A stretch of 64,000 nucleotides of DNA from Lethocerus indicus. Its lineage: Eukaryota; Arthropoda; Insecta; Hemiptera; Belostomatidae. Below, in pieces: positions 48,201-58,228 of this stretch (position 1 is the stretch's first letter; each line of letters starts with the position of its first letter). Made by a program: the position numbers and the translations under genes. Where the stretch lies: assembly GCA_019843655.1 (NCBI GenBank), contig JACDQD010000002.1, forward strand, positions 38,064,333 through 38,128,332, given 5' to 3'. The notes under the pieces were generated by a model. That model searched no databases. It was not told where the DNA came from and saw nothing but the letters and a program-made list of their open reading frames with translations.

Positions 48201-48446
48201 GCTTTGTCACGTCCGTTCTGTGTACAGAGTCTAGACCTGGTTTTAACTCACCCGTATGACCTGGCAACACGAGTCCCAGATCTCTTCGGACGACTGTTGG
48301 AAGTAGTCGGGCGTCGGCGACCATATCCGGATCGGCCTGGTCGAGACCGCCTTCACGCGGCCACCGGCGTCGACGAGGGCCCTCACGCCCGCCGTTCCGA
48401 CGTCGACCCCGATCAAAAAACTGTCGCGACAATCCACCGACGTCAT
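39217..48446 (-). CDS. FGGY: FGGY-family carbohydrate kinase (D-ribulokinase type), complete, nine exons
   Basis: Predicted to phosphorylate D-ribulose with ATP in the cytosol. Exons on the minus strand: 48446-48252, 47350-47239, 46765-46526, 44920-44793, 43428-43246, 42100-41745, 41478-41401, 40766-40489, 39298-39217, about 550 residues, close to the human length. Motifs: phosphate-binding [11 protein letters not shown] (residues 13-23), [10 protein letters not shown] in exon 2, MWMDHRA in exon 3, [14 protein letters not shown] in exon 5, ICGTSTCHM and the family signature [11 protein letters not shown] in exon 6, and adenosine-loop ATGGLSKN in exon 8. The C-terminal exon [16 protein letters not shown] is found at 39.2 kb. 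The exon 3/4 junction is one nucleotide short; the others agree. AATAAA on the minus strand at 39,196-39,191 is a polyA candidate. Introns hold the 11-bp minisatellites and many MITEs. Confidence 0.92.
39338..39571 (+). mobile_element. MITE-A copy
   Basis: Left terminus TTTGTACGCAAAAGTAATCG; right terminus TTTCGCGGGTACCCTTAATA. Lies in the last FGGY intron, 40 bp from the exon. Confidence 0.85.
39650..40110. repeat. Minisatellite array 3, regular 28-30 bp core
   Basis: 39,680-39,900 has about eight nearly identical units of TTTTTGGGCCGAATTGGGCC + TAAAACCACA. The rest is degenerate. Both strands stay open because the unit length is close to a multiple of three; this is not a gene. Confidence 0.9.
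40171..40478. mobile_element. MITE-B copy abutting FGGY exon 8
   Basis: Left arm starts ATGTTTTGTGGTCTGCGAGG; right arm ends GCAGACCGGCCAAGACGGG followed by TA. The FGGY exon 8 donor at 40,488 lies only 10 bp away. Confidence 0.85.
40797..41308. mobile_element. MITE-B copy with an internal minisatellite
   Basis: Left arm remnant GGTCTGCGACGGGGTTTGAA to GCATCCTC at 40,852; right arm from CGATGCCCAAAAACGTCCAG to CCTCGCAGACCACAAAAACG. The centre is replaced by about 330 bp of the 11-bp repeat. Confidence 0.85.
40853..41185 (+). repeat. 11-bp minisatellite GTCAAGTGAGA, array 1
   Basis: About 30 units of GTCAAGTGAGA / ATCAAGTGAGC with slippage variants, wholly inside a MITE-B copy in FGGY intron 7. 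Confidence 0.92.
41499..41705. repeat. About 52-bp tandem repeat with palindrome, four units
   Basis: Unit ACGGTCAGTTTGCTAAAAAC + GAGATATATCTCGTGAGCCG. The core CGAGATATATCTCG is a perfect palindrome. It lies in FGGY intron 6, starting within about 20 bp of the acceptor of exon 7. Confidence 0.88.
42190..42410 (+). pseudogene. Fragment of the transposase-derived inverted-end element
   Basis: Starts with the end sequence also seen at 45.7 kb (AACCATTCGACAGCCGACAG) and continues with a frame reading [15 protein letters not shown]. This resembles the helix-turn-helix start of insect Tc1/mariner-related (DUF4817-type) transposases. It then breaks. Confidence 0.5.
42411..42815 (+). repeat. 11-bp minisatellite, array 2, bounded by a MITE-B end
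   Basis: Begins right after ATGGTATACCAACCCCCTC, which is the MITE-B right-terminal block, and continues as TCAAGTGAGAGTCAAGTGAG units that become irregular. Confidence 0.88.
42960..43186 (+). mobile_element. MITE-A copy
   Basis: Termini TTAGGTGTACCCAAAAGTAA and TTTCGGGTACGCCTAATACT. FGGY intron 5, about 60 bp from exon 5. Confidence 0.85.
43500..43800. repeat. Dispersed repeat, about 300 bp
   Basis: Its left half matches 17,845-18,015. Its right half (CCAGAGATTCCAGTC to CCTGCCCATCC) is the reverse complement of 46,890-47,060. Possibly a retrotransposon 3' end; unassigned. Confidence 0.6.
43915..44480 (-). repeat. 11-bp minisatellite, array 3, inverted
   Basis: TCTCACTTGAC units, the reverse complement of arrays 1 and 2, with one internal duplication of about 105 bp (44,165-44,270 and 44,285-44,390). 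It ends at GATGAGGGGTTGGTATACCG, a MITE-B left-terminal block in the opposite orientation to array 2. Confidence 0.9.
45184..45470. mobile_element. piggyBac-type MITE, 287 bp
   Basis: Flanked by TTAA at 45,180-45,183 and 45,471-45,474. Ends CCCATTAAGTGC and GCAAC..GGG are the form expected of piggyBac elements (TTAA target, CCC...GGG ends). Internally similar to 58,585-58,898. Confidence 0.75.
45696..46221 (+). pseudogene. Non-autonomous element with about 115-bp inverted ends and transposase remnant
   Basis: 45,696-45,812 is the reverse complement of about 46,100-46,221 (ATTGTAAAGGGTGGGCCAGA; GGCAACCGTATTAAAA; ATTCGACAGCCGATAG). Between them, frames with stops read [16 protein letters not shown] and [15 protein letters not shown], resembling the N-terminal DNA-binding part of DUF4817-type Tc1/mariner-like transposases. 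The catalytic part is missing, so the element is dead. Confidence 0.55.
46273..46411 (+). repeat. About 140-bp direct repeat, copy 1
   Basis: Matches 47,083-47,211 over TTACTTGAGGTCGATTT, TAGTAACGGCCTTAAGAGTC, CGAATCTGCTGTAGGGCGG and AATTATAGATAGAAAATAAT. Followed by another partial end of the 45.7-kb element (GTACTGATCCTAAACTACCG). Confidence 0.7.
47083..47211 (+). repeat. About 140-bp direct repeat, copy 2
   Basis: Second copy, ending 28 bp before the 3' edge of FGGY exon 2. Confidence 0.7.
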
Positions 48447-49236
48447 GCCCGTTGTCCGGAGGGACGGCTACCCGGTGATCCTGCTGTCGAGAAATAGACG
48501 GTTACAATTATATTTACGATAAAAAAATCAACTCCGAACTGAGCCGGAGTACGGAAGAAAGACGTACGATTGTCTTAGGCGTTGTACATATATTTTAGGA
48601 GGTCATCGTCGACCTCCGCAGGACATCCTCCTGTGGCTCCTCGTCTTTTAACAAAAAAACCTCCGAATCTTCTTCTTTCAAATCTTCACCGGTAACACAC
48701 AATTTTTCAGCCATCAACACGGTTTAGTATCACAAAAAATACAAGAATTTTGTAAAATTTATCAATAATTAAAAAAAAAAATTATATCGGTCCGCCTAGC
48801 TTTTGGCTTTCCTTTGCTTTCGCCTTCCTCTTTAAAAAGTTATCTAATAACGGGAATAACTCGGTGCAGTCGTTACCGAACGGAAATCCGACAATTCCGC
48901 AGCCAGAACGGGAATCTATCAAAAAAGATATAGAAAACTGGAAAAACTATTCCGAATTTCACACGTCTCTCTTCGCAACAGGTTGACACAGGTTGAAAAC
49001 GCTCGAAGAATCGCCGGTTTTTTAGATAAAGCTCTCGGCGCAAACAGTCGAACCCGACCCTGAACCCAACTGAACTCGGTTCGATGAGAATTTTCATCCG
49101 CGCAATTTTTTTATCTTTTCGTTATATAAGGCTCGGTTATAAAGCTTATCTTTTGGTTTTAAAGCTTATCTACATTGCACTGTATTATGGGCCGACTGTA
49201 GTTTCAAGTTTGAGAAATGGAATTTAAACACGATCC

Positions 49237-49289
<53 letters not shown>

Positions 49290-49418
49290 TTATTAATATT
49301 GAGTTATAATATAGAGTTAATTGTACGGCTGTTATATCGTGGTATACTTATTTATAGAAAAAAAAATAACGAGTACTCAGCCTACTGCTGGAATCATTCT
49401 GCCAAAATTTATGTATTT
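48447..49418. other. Region upstream of FGGY
   Basis: Probably contains the FGGY promoter but no motif decides it. A short minus-strand mariner remnant (about 48,600-48,680; frame VFLLKDEE) and a TA microsatellite (49,242-49,285) are the only recognisable items. Confidence 0.4.
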
Positions 49419-49619
49419 TACACCCAAAAGTAATCGACATTACTTCGGAATTTATTTTATTTTGCCGGAAAAAGAAACTTTAATTATTAATCTACTATAT
49501 ATTCACAATATCGACAACTCTCCGCCGCCACTTTTACGGCACATTTTCGATTCCCCTCTTGAGGAACTCCTCAAGACCGAAATACATCTTATCAAATTGT
49601 CGATTACTTTTGGGTACAC

Positions 49620-49669
<50 letters not shown>
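49419..49669 (-). mobile_element. MITE-A copy followed by long (TA)n
   Basis: Body 49,419-49,622; the right terminus TTTGGGTACACCTAATATAT opens directly into about 48 bp of TA repeats. Confidence 0.85.
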
Positions 49670-49673
<4 letters not shown>

Positions 49674-49791
49674 ATTAATGCGATCCCTTTATAGTGTTAT
49701 TAATAGAGTTATTATATCAATTTAAATATCAACAGGTAATCACATCTCAGGCTGGAGGCTTATACCGGAATAATTCTGCAAACATTTATGG

Positions 49792-49837
<46 letters not shown>

Positions 49838-49917
49838 TGTATGACAATAATAAATTATGAGACGCTAATACATTTTCTGCCCGATAGATATCGGAATCGA
49901 AGGCGAAATAAGGACTG

Positions 49918-50140
49918 TTGAAAGTAATCGACAATTTGATAAGATTTATTTCAGGTCTTGAGGAGTTCCTCAAGAGGGAGGGGAATCCGGAAAATTTGCG
50001 GGAAAAGTGGCGGCGGAGAGTTGTGGCGATAATATCGGTGAATATATATACAGTAGATTAATAATTAAAGTTTCTTTAACTGGCAAAATAAAATTAATTC
50101 CAATAGTCAAAACTGTCGATTACTTTCGGGTACCCCTAAT
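49918..50140 (+). mobile_element. MITE-A copy
   Basis: Left terminus clipped (GAAAGTAATCGACAATTTGA); right terminus TTTCGGGTACCCCTAATATA. Confidence 0.85.
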
Positions 50141-50417
50141 ATATATATATTTATTTTTGTATTTTTTTAAAATGTTGACAAACGTTTGAATGCGTACTGA
50201 AATACTGTACGCAACCCCTGTTTTATGAAATTGCAAGTTAAATTGAAAATGTCAAAATATCGATATATAAACCAATTTTCAGTTGATATTGATAACAGGT
50301 GAATCAAGTCAAGGTTTGTACGGCGCATAAATTAGAAGTGGAAATATATTTTTTTTTTTTTAAATTGAAAATCAATTCGTTCGACTACAAATTTTACCTG
50401 TTATTTTGAAAAATATT

Positions 50418-50528
50418 TTACGCGATGTTCGTCCTCCAGTCCCGTTTAGTTCCGGCGAGAGCCGCTCTCGCCACGTTTTCGCGCCAAGACGAAACTCTTT
50501 TCTTCCGAATTACGACTTCGTGCGACGG
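50418..50528 (-). CDS. Possible terminal coding exon of an unidentified gene
   Basis: On the minus strand a CCCCCGTTTAG acceptor is followed by 36 open codons ending in TAA, with a basic sequence (VVIRKKRVSSWRENVARAAL). Base composition is more GC-rich than the surroundings. No upstream exon was found and the family is not recognised, so this could be chance. Confidence 0.2.
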   Translation of the reverse strand, partial: PSHEVVIRKKRVSSWRENVARAALAGTKRDWRTNIA

Positions 50529-51261
50529 CTAAACGGGGGAAAAAAATGTTTGTAGCCGAACGTTAACCTCGCATCGCCGAGTGAAGGTCTCTATCTATAT
50601 ATATAAGTTCCTCCGGCTTTTCTATAGTTTAAAACAAAAAAAAAAATATAATTACAATTATCGACAGCCGATATAATAGTACAACAATATTATTAACTTA
50701 TAAAGCCTCCTCGAAGGGAATCGTTCGATCTATCTAGCGGCGTCCAGACAAACATTTGAACGCGTTAAATATCCCGAAATGGCGAATAATTTTTATTTAT
50801 TACGCCCTTCGACCCGACCCCGTGACCCGGAACAGGTGCTCTACTTGACCTGTCCAGGGACACGACGTGGACGCACACGCTGAAAGCTTACGGAAGTAAA
50901 AATAACGGAAACGGGAAAGTAGAAGATGAAGAGGGGGGGGGCGTGAATTCGAACGGATGTAAAAAAAATAATTTTAATATCAATATATATTTTACACAGC
51001 TTGATCTAACCGGACACTCGTTTATAACAAAATTCACCGTTCACGAATAGAATTTACGATCACAATCAATAATAAATGCACCAATCGATATTTATACAAA
51101 TATGGGCTAAATTATAGTGCACTGTAACCTCCCCCTCAACCGCTTTCATATAATTTCGATAAATATCGCCCCTATATGTATATATATATAACTGTTATAT
51201 AATTCCGTATTCCTGAGGGCATCCTCCCCACCGACTCTCTAATAGTAATAACTTAGATTAC

Positions 51262-51475
51262 GTGTGTTTCTGTCTCCGTTCGCGCTTCGCTAGACCGGTT
51301 TCGCCATCGCCGTCTTCAGTAGCAAATTGCAACATTTTTCCGCATCCTCGCCGTTGTCCCTTGGGGCGGCGGATGCTCGAAAAGCGTCAAAAGCGACCGA
51401 CACCGCTACTGAAGACGGCGAACGGAAAACCCGTCCGGCGAAAGACAGAACCGAACGGAGAAAACGGGTATTCTA
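51262..51475. mobile_element. MITE-B, compact diverged copy
   Basis: GTGTTTCTGTCTCCGTTCGC, TCGCCGTCTTCAGTAGCA, then GCTACTGAAGACGGCGAACG and GGCGAAAGACAGAACCG. Arms are inverted; the outer termini are absent. Confidence 0.65.
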
Positions 51476-51599
51476 AGCCGGGTTAAATTTCACTCTAGGG
51501 GCTAAGCTTCAAGCGAGAGAGAGATCGGTGCGTCGCTACAAATTAGCCTATAATTTTACTGGATGAAACCTCCGGGTGCTTTAATTTCTCGACACGACC

Positions 51600-52110
51600 T
51601 TCGCTTCCTCTCACTCGCCCACCGAATTCCTCTTGAGGCAGCCAGGCGTCCAGCTCGTATCCCGACTCCTGGAGCCGATCCACGGCCTCTTGAGTCCTCC
51701 GAGGTCCTGGCCGGCCGACGACTTCCTCCTTCGCTTCCTTCCTCTTTTGAGGCAGCCAGGCGTCCAGCTCGTTGTCGTGTCCCGACTCCTGGAGCCGATC
51801 CTGTACAGCCTCTGGTTGAGTCCTCCGAGGCTCGGTCGACCTATTTAAAAAGGAAATATCCGTTGTGCTCAGCGCTGCGTCGACTTCCTCCTTCGCTTCC
51901 TCTTACTTGCAGCCACCGAATTCCTCTTTGGAGGCAGCCAGGAATCCGGCTCGTTGTTGTGTCCCGACTCCCGGAGCCGATCCTGTACAGCCTCCGGTTG
52001 AGTCCTCCGAGGCCCGGCCGGCCTATTTAAGGAGGAAATATCCGTTGTGCTCAGCGCTGCGTCGACTTCCTCCTTCGCTTCCTCTCGCTCGCTCCCACCG
52101 ATTCCCTCCT
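51600..52110 (-). repeat. Triplicated 160-170-bp repeat downstream of the HTH ORF
   Basis: Three diverged units share GGCAGCCAGGCGTCCAGCTC, TCCCGACTCCTGGAGCCGAT, TGAGTCCTCCGAGGC and AAATATCCGTTGTGCTCAGC. The third overlaps the 3' end of the ORF at 52,051-52,464, so they look like duplications of that gene's end. Confidence 0.75.
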
Positions 52111-52464
52111 TCGAGGCAGCCAGGCGTCCGTGTGCTCGCCGGCTTCCTCCGAGGCGCCGTCGCTGCCGGAGCCGGCCGTACCCACCTTCTCGGTCCACTC
52201 GTCCGGCTCCGGCGGCCCGTCCAGCCGGAAATCGCCCTCCCTGAACCGGGCGAACCACTTCCGGCACCGGCGCACTCCTGGTGCCGCGTCGCCGTAGACG
52301 GCGGCCAGGTCGCGACCCGCCCGGCTGGCGCTCTTGCCCTGCCTGAAGAAGAACAACAGCAGGTGGCGGAAGTGCGCAATTCTGTCCACAGTCCCCGAAC
52401 GGTTATTGGCCGTATCGCGTTCCACCGATACCGCCGCCGCCGCCTCCTCCTCCTCCGAAGACAT
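52051..52464 (-). CDS. Mariner-type helix-turn-helix protein lacking a catalytic domain, 137 residues
   Basis: A single open frame from ATG at 52,464 to TGA. Residues about 28-75 (IAHFRHLLLFFFRQGKSASR, AVYGDAAPGVRRCRKWFARF, REGDFRLDG) match the paired-like DNA-binding region of mariner transposases, such as that fused in SETMAR. The flanks are acidic (SSEEEEAAAA at the N-terminus) and basic (SERKRRRKSTQR at the C-terminus). No DDE/D domain follows; triplicated non-catalytic sequence does. The frame is strongly GC-rich and undamaged, unlike the mariner remnant at 30.6 kb. It could be a captured DNA-binding domain, a truncated young copy, or an unexpressed relic. Confidence 0.55.
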   Translation of the reverse strand: MSSEEEEAAAAVSVERDTANNRSGTVDRIAHFRHLLLFFFRQGKSASRAGRDLAAVYGDAAPGVRRCRKWFARFREGDFRLDGPPEPDEWTEKVGTAGSGSDGASEEAGEHTDAWLPRRRESVGASERKRRRKSTQR

Positions 52465-54023
52465 CGCGTAACCTCCCTATCGACCAGCGCCCAATATATC
52501 GATACTCGTCCAACAATCGATATACGGCCGGCCGCCATATTTGACCCGAATTGAAATCGCCCTAAATTAAATTCTTAGTCCGACGGCTTGTGCCGTTTCA
52601 TTTTTACCAAATTAGACCAATTTTTTTTTTCACATCTCGAACCCTTGTTTGGACGTAAATAGTTGACATCGATTCACCCCGGTATATATATATCGATATA
52701 TCGAATACAGCCGATAACCTCCGGGAGGAGGGGGCCAGTACAGGAAAATTTTAACCAATTCTTCCCGAAAACTTAAAACAATAAAAATACAATAAACGGC
52801 GATAAAATTATAATAGACAAAAATTATAGAATAGTAAACTATATAACGTTCCCCCCAACAACGTGTATCGGTGTATCGATTACTCCGTGACGTCATACTA
52901 CATGGAATATGACGTCACGGTGATATATATATACAGATATATTCGTATATGAAACTCGCTTTTTTCAATCTGCCGTAACAAATTTTACGCGAAAGTGGGG
53001 CGCAATTACAAAATTGCGAAGTTTGCAGAATTACAGAGATAAGAAAAACGAAATTTAGGGGAAATTTCTGAACGCGGAACATTCCCCTATCGATATACGA
53101 AAGCGGTCGATAGTGGATCGAATTTATGTCGAAAAAACGACAAAAAAAAAAATTGAAATATTTTTCCCACTCACTGATAATATCAATACCGGAAAAGCGA
53201 TTAGTTTCAAAACGGAGCCCGTCTCTTATTGTATCGAATGGAATAACGACTATCGTCGTTACGTCCGAAAATCGCTTCGATACATTTCCCGACAAACCCC
53301 GTATATTATTTTAATTTTTCAAATTAATAAATTTCAATATCAATTTGTCTACTCACGCCCGGTGTCGATTTGAAAATTAACAAAAACGAATAACAGGCCA
53401 ATCCCCCAGAAAGTGTGCCACAAGATTGAATAACCTTACCCACTGTAACCTCCTCCAGAGGTTTTCTCCTCAATGAATTGAACTTTCTGGAATTTGGAAC
53501 AGAGAATATTTATTATAAATACAGAAACTTAATTTATTTAAATTAACGCGAAAATCGTCAACTCTCTATTAGCCCATTTGAAACAACAGAAAAAAATTAA
53601 TTAGTTAATTAATTAGTTATTAATTAATTATTATTTTTAATTTTATATTTAAATTATACAAAATTTTTTTTTGGGGCCCATCAACAGACACTAAATTTAT
53701 TATATTTACTGAAGGAACAGTTGATTTTATATTTAACGAATATAAATCCAACTAATAATACAAAATAATTCGATGAATACTCTATGTTTCGTTGGGTAAA
53801 TTCATAAATTTTTTACCCTCTACGGGGGGGCTCTACAAACTATCAATTTATCGAAATTTGACCAAATAATTATAGCTTTTTTTTCCCTCTTAGATGGCCG
53901 ATAAATCTATAACGTTGTCAAGACAAGCAATATCAATTTTTTTAAAAATTTTTTTTTACTGATTTTTCGTTCCCCCAATTTTTTTAATTTAAAATTTTCA
54001 ATTTTTAATATTCCTTATTAACA

Positions 54024-54079
<56 letters not shown>

Positions 54080-54637
54080 AAAAGGTTTTTATTAAAATTA
54101 TAATAATCGCAACACACAGTTTCATATTAATGAATAATAAATCTGGCCACACACCGATTATAAAATTGACCCTATTTAATATTTGATATAAATTTGTTTA
54201 TATTAGTAATATTTACCCAAAAATAATCCAACTGTCTTTCTAAATATTTATTTTTTTTTTTTCAATTCTACGTGAAATACAAACCTTTAAAAATAATACC
54301 TTTTCAAATTATTCGACAGTACAGGTATGATGTCGGGGGATATAAAAGAAGAAAATTCCGTTATTAAAATATAAGTACATCTTTTTCTGTACATTATTAT
54401 AATCCTCTAAATATAAATAAAAACAATATATATATATATTTCTTTTTCCAATAATTACAGACACAATAAAATAACTACTACAACAGTGATTGGTAACGGT
54501 ATACCTTTAATAATCAATTGCAAAAAAAAGAAAATATTAGGTGTACAACACACTTATAGACTAAAACTATATTATTATAAAAACTAGTGTAGAGCACTGT
54601 TAATAACGTTTCGAAGCCAATAATAATATTAATAAAC

Positions 54638-54685
<48 letters not shown>

Positions 54686-55525
54686 TACACCTCGAAATTA
54701 CGCCAAAAAAAAAAAAAAAAATCAAAAAAAGGATCCCCACAATAAATTAACACACCGAATAATATTCTAAAGCTGGATCGATTAAAAATTCCAAAACTGC
54801 GCATAAAATCGGTTCTAGCCCGAAAACCGACGGTGAAATTTTCCGTTACGAAAGGGAAAAATTCCAACCGACGGAATTTTTTTACGACCCGAAATCGAAA
54901 TGCTGACGACGTACCGGAAAAACTGTACAATTTTTGACACGCAATATTGAAAATCTACTAAACGATGGCTGGTATACGGGAGAAAAAAAAAATTATTTAT
55001 AATTATTCGCGTTTATCTATTATTATTATTATTATTTATTAAGTACATTGAAATTGTACATTTTTATTGCGTTTTGTACATTGTATTCCGTTTGCGCGAG
55101 TTTAATTTCATTCTTTTTTTTTTAAACTTGCCCCAGAAAACAATATTTTTCTAATATAGAATTCAATTGGTAAATAAGAAGTGGAATTTTTCTTCATTTT
55201 ATTTATTGTTTTTAAATCTGAGGTACGTTTATTTTTTTTTCTCCGAAACTCGCGTTCAACTTTAGGTTCATAAATAATATTGGATATTTATAATATTTAA
55301 ATAGCACAATTCCCACAGAATTCCTTAGTTACTTCCAAGTCCGTAGATGCGAACAAAATTTCTTTTTTTTTTCTACAAATTATCCCTCCGGTTATCGGAT
55401 CCAGAATCGATAATATATTCAATAAATATTAATGAATACCCGAATTGAATAACGAAAATCGAGACTGTCTCGATTACCGGATCTTTTGTACGCAGACATA
55501 ACAGACCGTAGGGGGGGGTTTAAAC
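52465..55525. other. AT-rich intergenic stretch
   Basis: No gene recognised. Contains TA microsatellites (54,028-54,076; 54,640-54,682), short inverted pairs (CCGTGACGTCATACTACATG at 52,886 with ATGACGTCACGG, forming a near-palindromic CRE-like GTGACGTCA pair; CCTCCAGAGG at 53,450), and long T or A runs. Confidence 0.4.
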
Positions 55526-55527
55526 AT

Positions 55528-55775
55528 ACCTGTTTTGTGGTCTGCGAGCGGCTGGAATACCGTGCCAGATTTCGCGTTGCGTTTCCGTCTCCTGTCTCGC
55601 CGCCGATTTTCGGCCGCTCGCCATCTTCAGTAGCGCCGCTTCAGTGGTCGTTACGTCGGTATGCGTCGATACACGACAGCGGCGCAGTGGGGACGGGCCG
55701 AAGAGCCGAAAATGCGAAAGTACTGAAGATGTCGTCGGCCGAAAATGCGGTGCGGAACGGGCGTTTGACGAAAAC
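55528..55775. mobile_element. MITE-B, diverged copy
   Basis: Left terminus TACCTGTTTTGTGGTCTGCG; CGCCATCTTCAGTAGCGCCG; the right arm decays after TACTGAAGATGTCGTCGGCC. Confidence 0.7.
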
Positions 55776-56060
55776 CAAAATGAAAAAAATAAAATAAAAT
55801 AAAACGTTCGAACAACGCCTCCCCAAACACAACAGGCGTGAACGGTACACAGCCCAACCCAAAAAAACACCGGCATAAAACACAATACGTAAAAACATCG
55901 GATTATAATAAATATTCGTTTATTAATAAAATCAATAGATATGACTGCCGAGCGATTCGTAAATCGCATTCGGACGTAGCAGCGGTACACCGGCGAAAAA
56001 GGCGGTGGCGCGACAACAGGAGGAGACGACGGAGAGAGGTATACAATACATGTATATACA

Positions 56061-56065
<5 letters not shown>

Positions 56066-56108
<43 letters not shown>
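56066..56108. repeat. (TA)n microsatellite
   Basis: TA run preceded by two ATACATGTATA units. Confidence 0.9.
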
Positions 56109-56115
<7 letters not shown>

Positions 56116-56329
56116 GGGTGCTTACAACAAGTAGACACCTGGGCGCCAATTTCGGGTTCGAGGTCGATTTCACCGGATTACGGACCGCGGGTAATTTCAC
56201 GTTGGCGATTAATATACAATAATATTTTAATAAACGCGAAAAAAAAAATTCTATTTTCAATCAACTGAAACTGCTGTCTCAATAGAGTCGATAGAATATA
56301 TATTTTTTTAATATAGCCCTATCAGAAAT

Positions 56330-57390
56330 TGAGTGGTCAAATTTTCTTTTGAAATTCGCTTATAATAAAGCGAATTTTTCTACTATAATTTTATCGGAAA
56401 TTATGAAGTCAAATTGTACAAAAAAACACTTTTTCCACTCGCTTATAGTAAGGCGTGAAAAAACGGTATTTTTCTACTATAATTTAATTTGAAATTTTAA
56501 TATTTATACTCTGTACTTTTTCTTCGAAATTCGCTTATAATAAAGCGAATTTTTTGTACTATAATTTTATCGGAAATTAAGAAGTCAAACTGCATGAAAC
56601 ACTTTTTCCACTCGCTTATAATAAGGTGTGAAAAAACAGTATTTTTCAAACAGTAATTTAATTCAAAATTTTAATTTTTATACATGAAATTTTGAATTTT
56701 TTTAAACTCTGGTTTAATGCGGTTCATAGAACAATATATCCTTTAATAGAACCGTTTTCTGTACTTTTTCTTTGAAATTCGCTTATAATAAAGCGAATTT
56801 TTTGTACTATAATTTTATCGGAAATTAAGAAGTCAAATTGTACGAAACACTTTTTCCACTCGCTTATAATAAGGTGTGAAAAAACAGTATTTTTCAAACA
56901 GTAATTTAATTCAAAATTTTAATTTTTATACATGAAATTTTGAATTTTTATTTAAACTCTGGTTTTAATGCGGTTCATAGAACAATATATCCTTTAATAG
57001 AACCGTTTTCTGTACTTTTTCTTTGAAATTCGCTTATAATAAAGCGAATTTTTTGTACTATAATTTTATCGGAAATTAAGAAGTCAAATTGTACAAAAAA
57101 ACAGTTTTTCCACTCGCTTATAATAAGGTGTGAAAAAACAGTATTTTTCTACTATAATTTAATTCGTAATTTTAATTTTTATACATGAAATTTTGAATTT
57201 TTGTTTAAACTCTATGGTTTTAATGCGGTTCATAGAACAATATATCCTTTAATAGAACCGTTTTATGTACTTTTTTTTGAAATTCGCTTATAATAAAGCG
57301 AATTTTTTGGACTATAATTTTATCGGAAATTCACGCTTATAGTAAGCAGTGAAAAAACAGTATTTTTCTACTATAATTTAAATAGATATA
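56330..57390. repeat. About 250-bp tandem repeat, four to five units, with hairpin
   Basis: The perfect stem TTCGCTTATAATAAAGCGAA recurs at about 56,354, 56,530, 56,778, 57,031 and 57,284 (steps of 176, 248, 253 and 253). Other landmarks: TATAATTTTATCGGAAATTA, CCACTCGCTTATAATAAGG, AATGCGGTTCATAGAACAAT, CCTTTAATAGAACCG. Degenerate relatives continue at 58,340-58,580 and 58,910-58,960. Confidence 0.9.
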
Positions 57391-58005
57391 TCCTTCAATA
57401 GAACCGTATTAGAGAAACGGAGAGGTCGAACATTTTCTTTTTTAAATTCGCTTTTCTCAAGAGTGGGAAAAAAAAAATAGTATTTTTGACTACGATTCGA
57501 TCGTAAATCGTGAAGTTTAAATCATTGAAATAATGCTATTTTTTTCTCCCTCTTCGCCGTAACGACGGAAGTGAAATTATCGCCCGAACCTCAAAACCGA
57601 AATTGTCTCTTATCAATAATTATTTCTACCGACAAACTGTTTTCCGAGCAGTCGGAAAATTGTTTTACGGTTTTTCAACCGTAAAATTTATTTATCGAAC
57701 GACGTACGACCGAGCTGTGTGTGTGTGTGTGTGTGTGTCTATGGCGCGCTTTGTTCAAAAACTAATTTAAAAAGAAAAAAAAAAAAATATATAGGAGCGA
57801 CGGAGAAAGGCACCGATTCGTGTCTTATGTACACGATTTTTTCTTTTTCTGTAAAAATAAAAAAAATTGGGGCCCAGCGTCGAGAATTTCTACTTCGGAA
57901 GCGTCGAAAAAAAAATTATTGAATATTTCCCAGACGTCGTTTTCAAAAAATCGTACTTCTACGACCCGTCCGACCGGTAATATTCATTGGACAACCTCAG
58001 GAAAT

Positions 58006-58228
58006 ACTCGAAAGTAATCGACAATTCGATAAGATGTATTGGGGAGTTTACTCAAGAGAGAGGGAAATCGTGGAAAATTTGCCGGAAAAGTGGCGCGGCG
58101 GAGAGTTATCGTTGATAATATCGGTGAATATATACGGTAGATTAATAATTAAAGTTTCTTTTTCGGGCAAAATAAAAATTAATTCCAAAGTCGAAACGTC
58201 GATTACTTCATACGGGTACCACTAAATA
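58006..58228 (+). mobile_element. MITE-A copy
   Basis: Left terminus clipped (CTCGAAAGTAATCGACAATT); right terminus TTACTTCATACGGGTACCAC. Confidence 0.8.

Noticed and set aside
51563..52554. Long plus-strand frames (up to 229 codons) over the HTH ORF
   Set aside because: They are GC-rich shadows of the minus-strand ORF and its triplicated end; only the minus strand gives a recognisable domain.
53113..53373. 86-codon plus-strand frame overlapping a 126-codon minus-strand frame (52,915-53,295)
   Set aside because: No motif, no splice context, and each is the shadow of the other; not supported as a gene.
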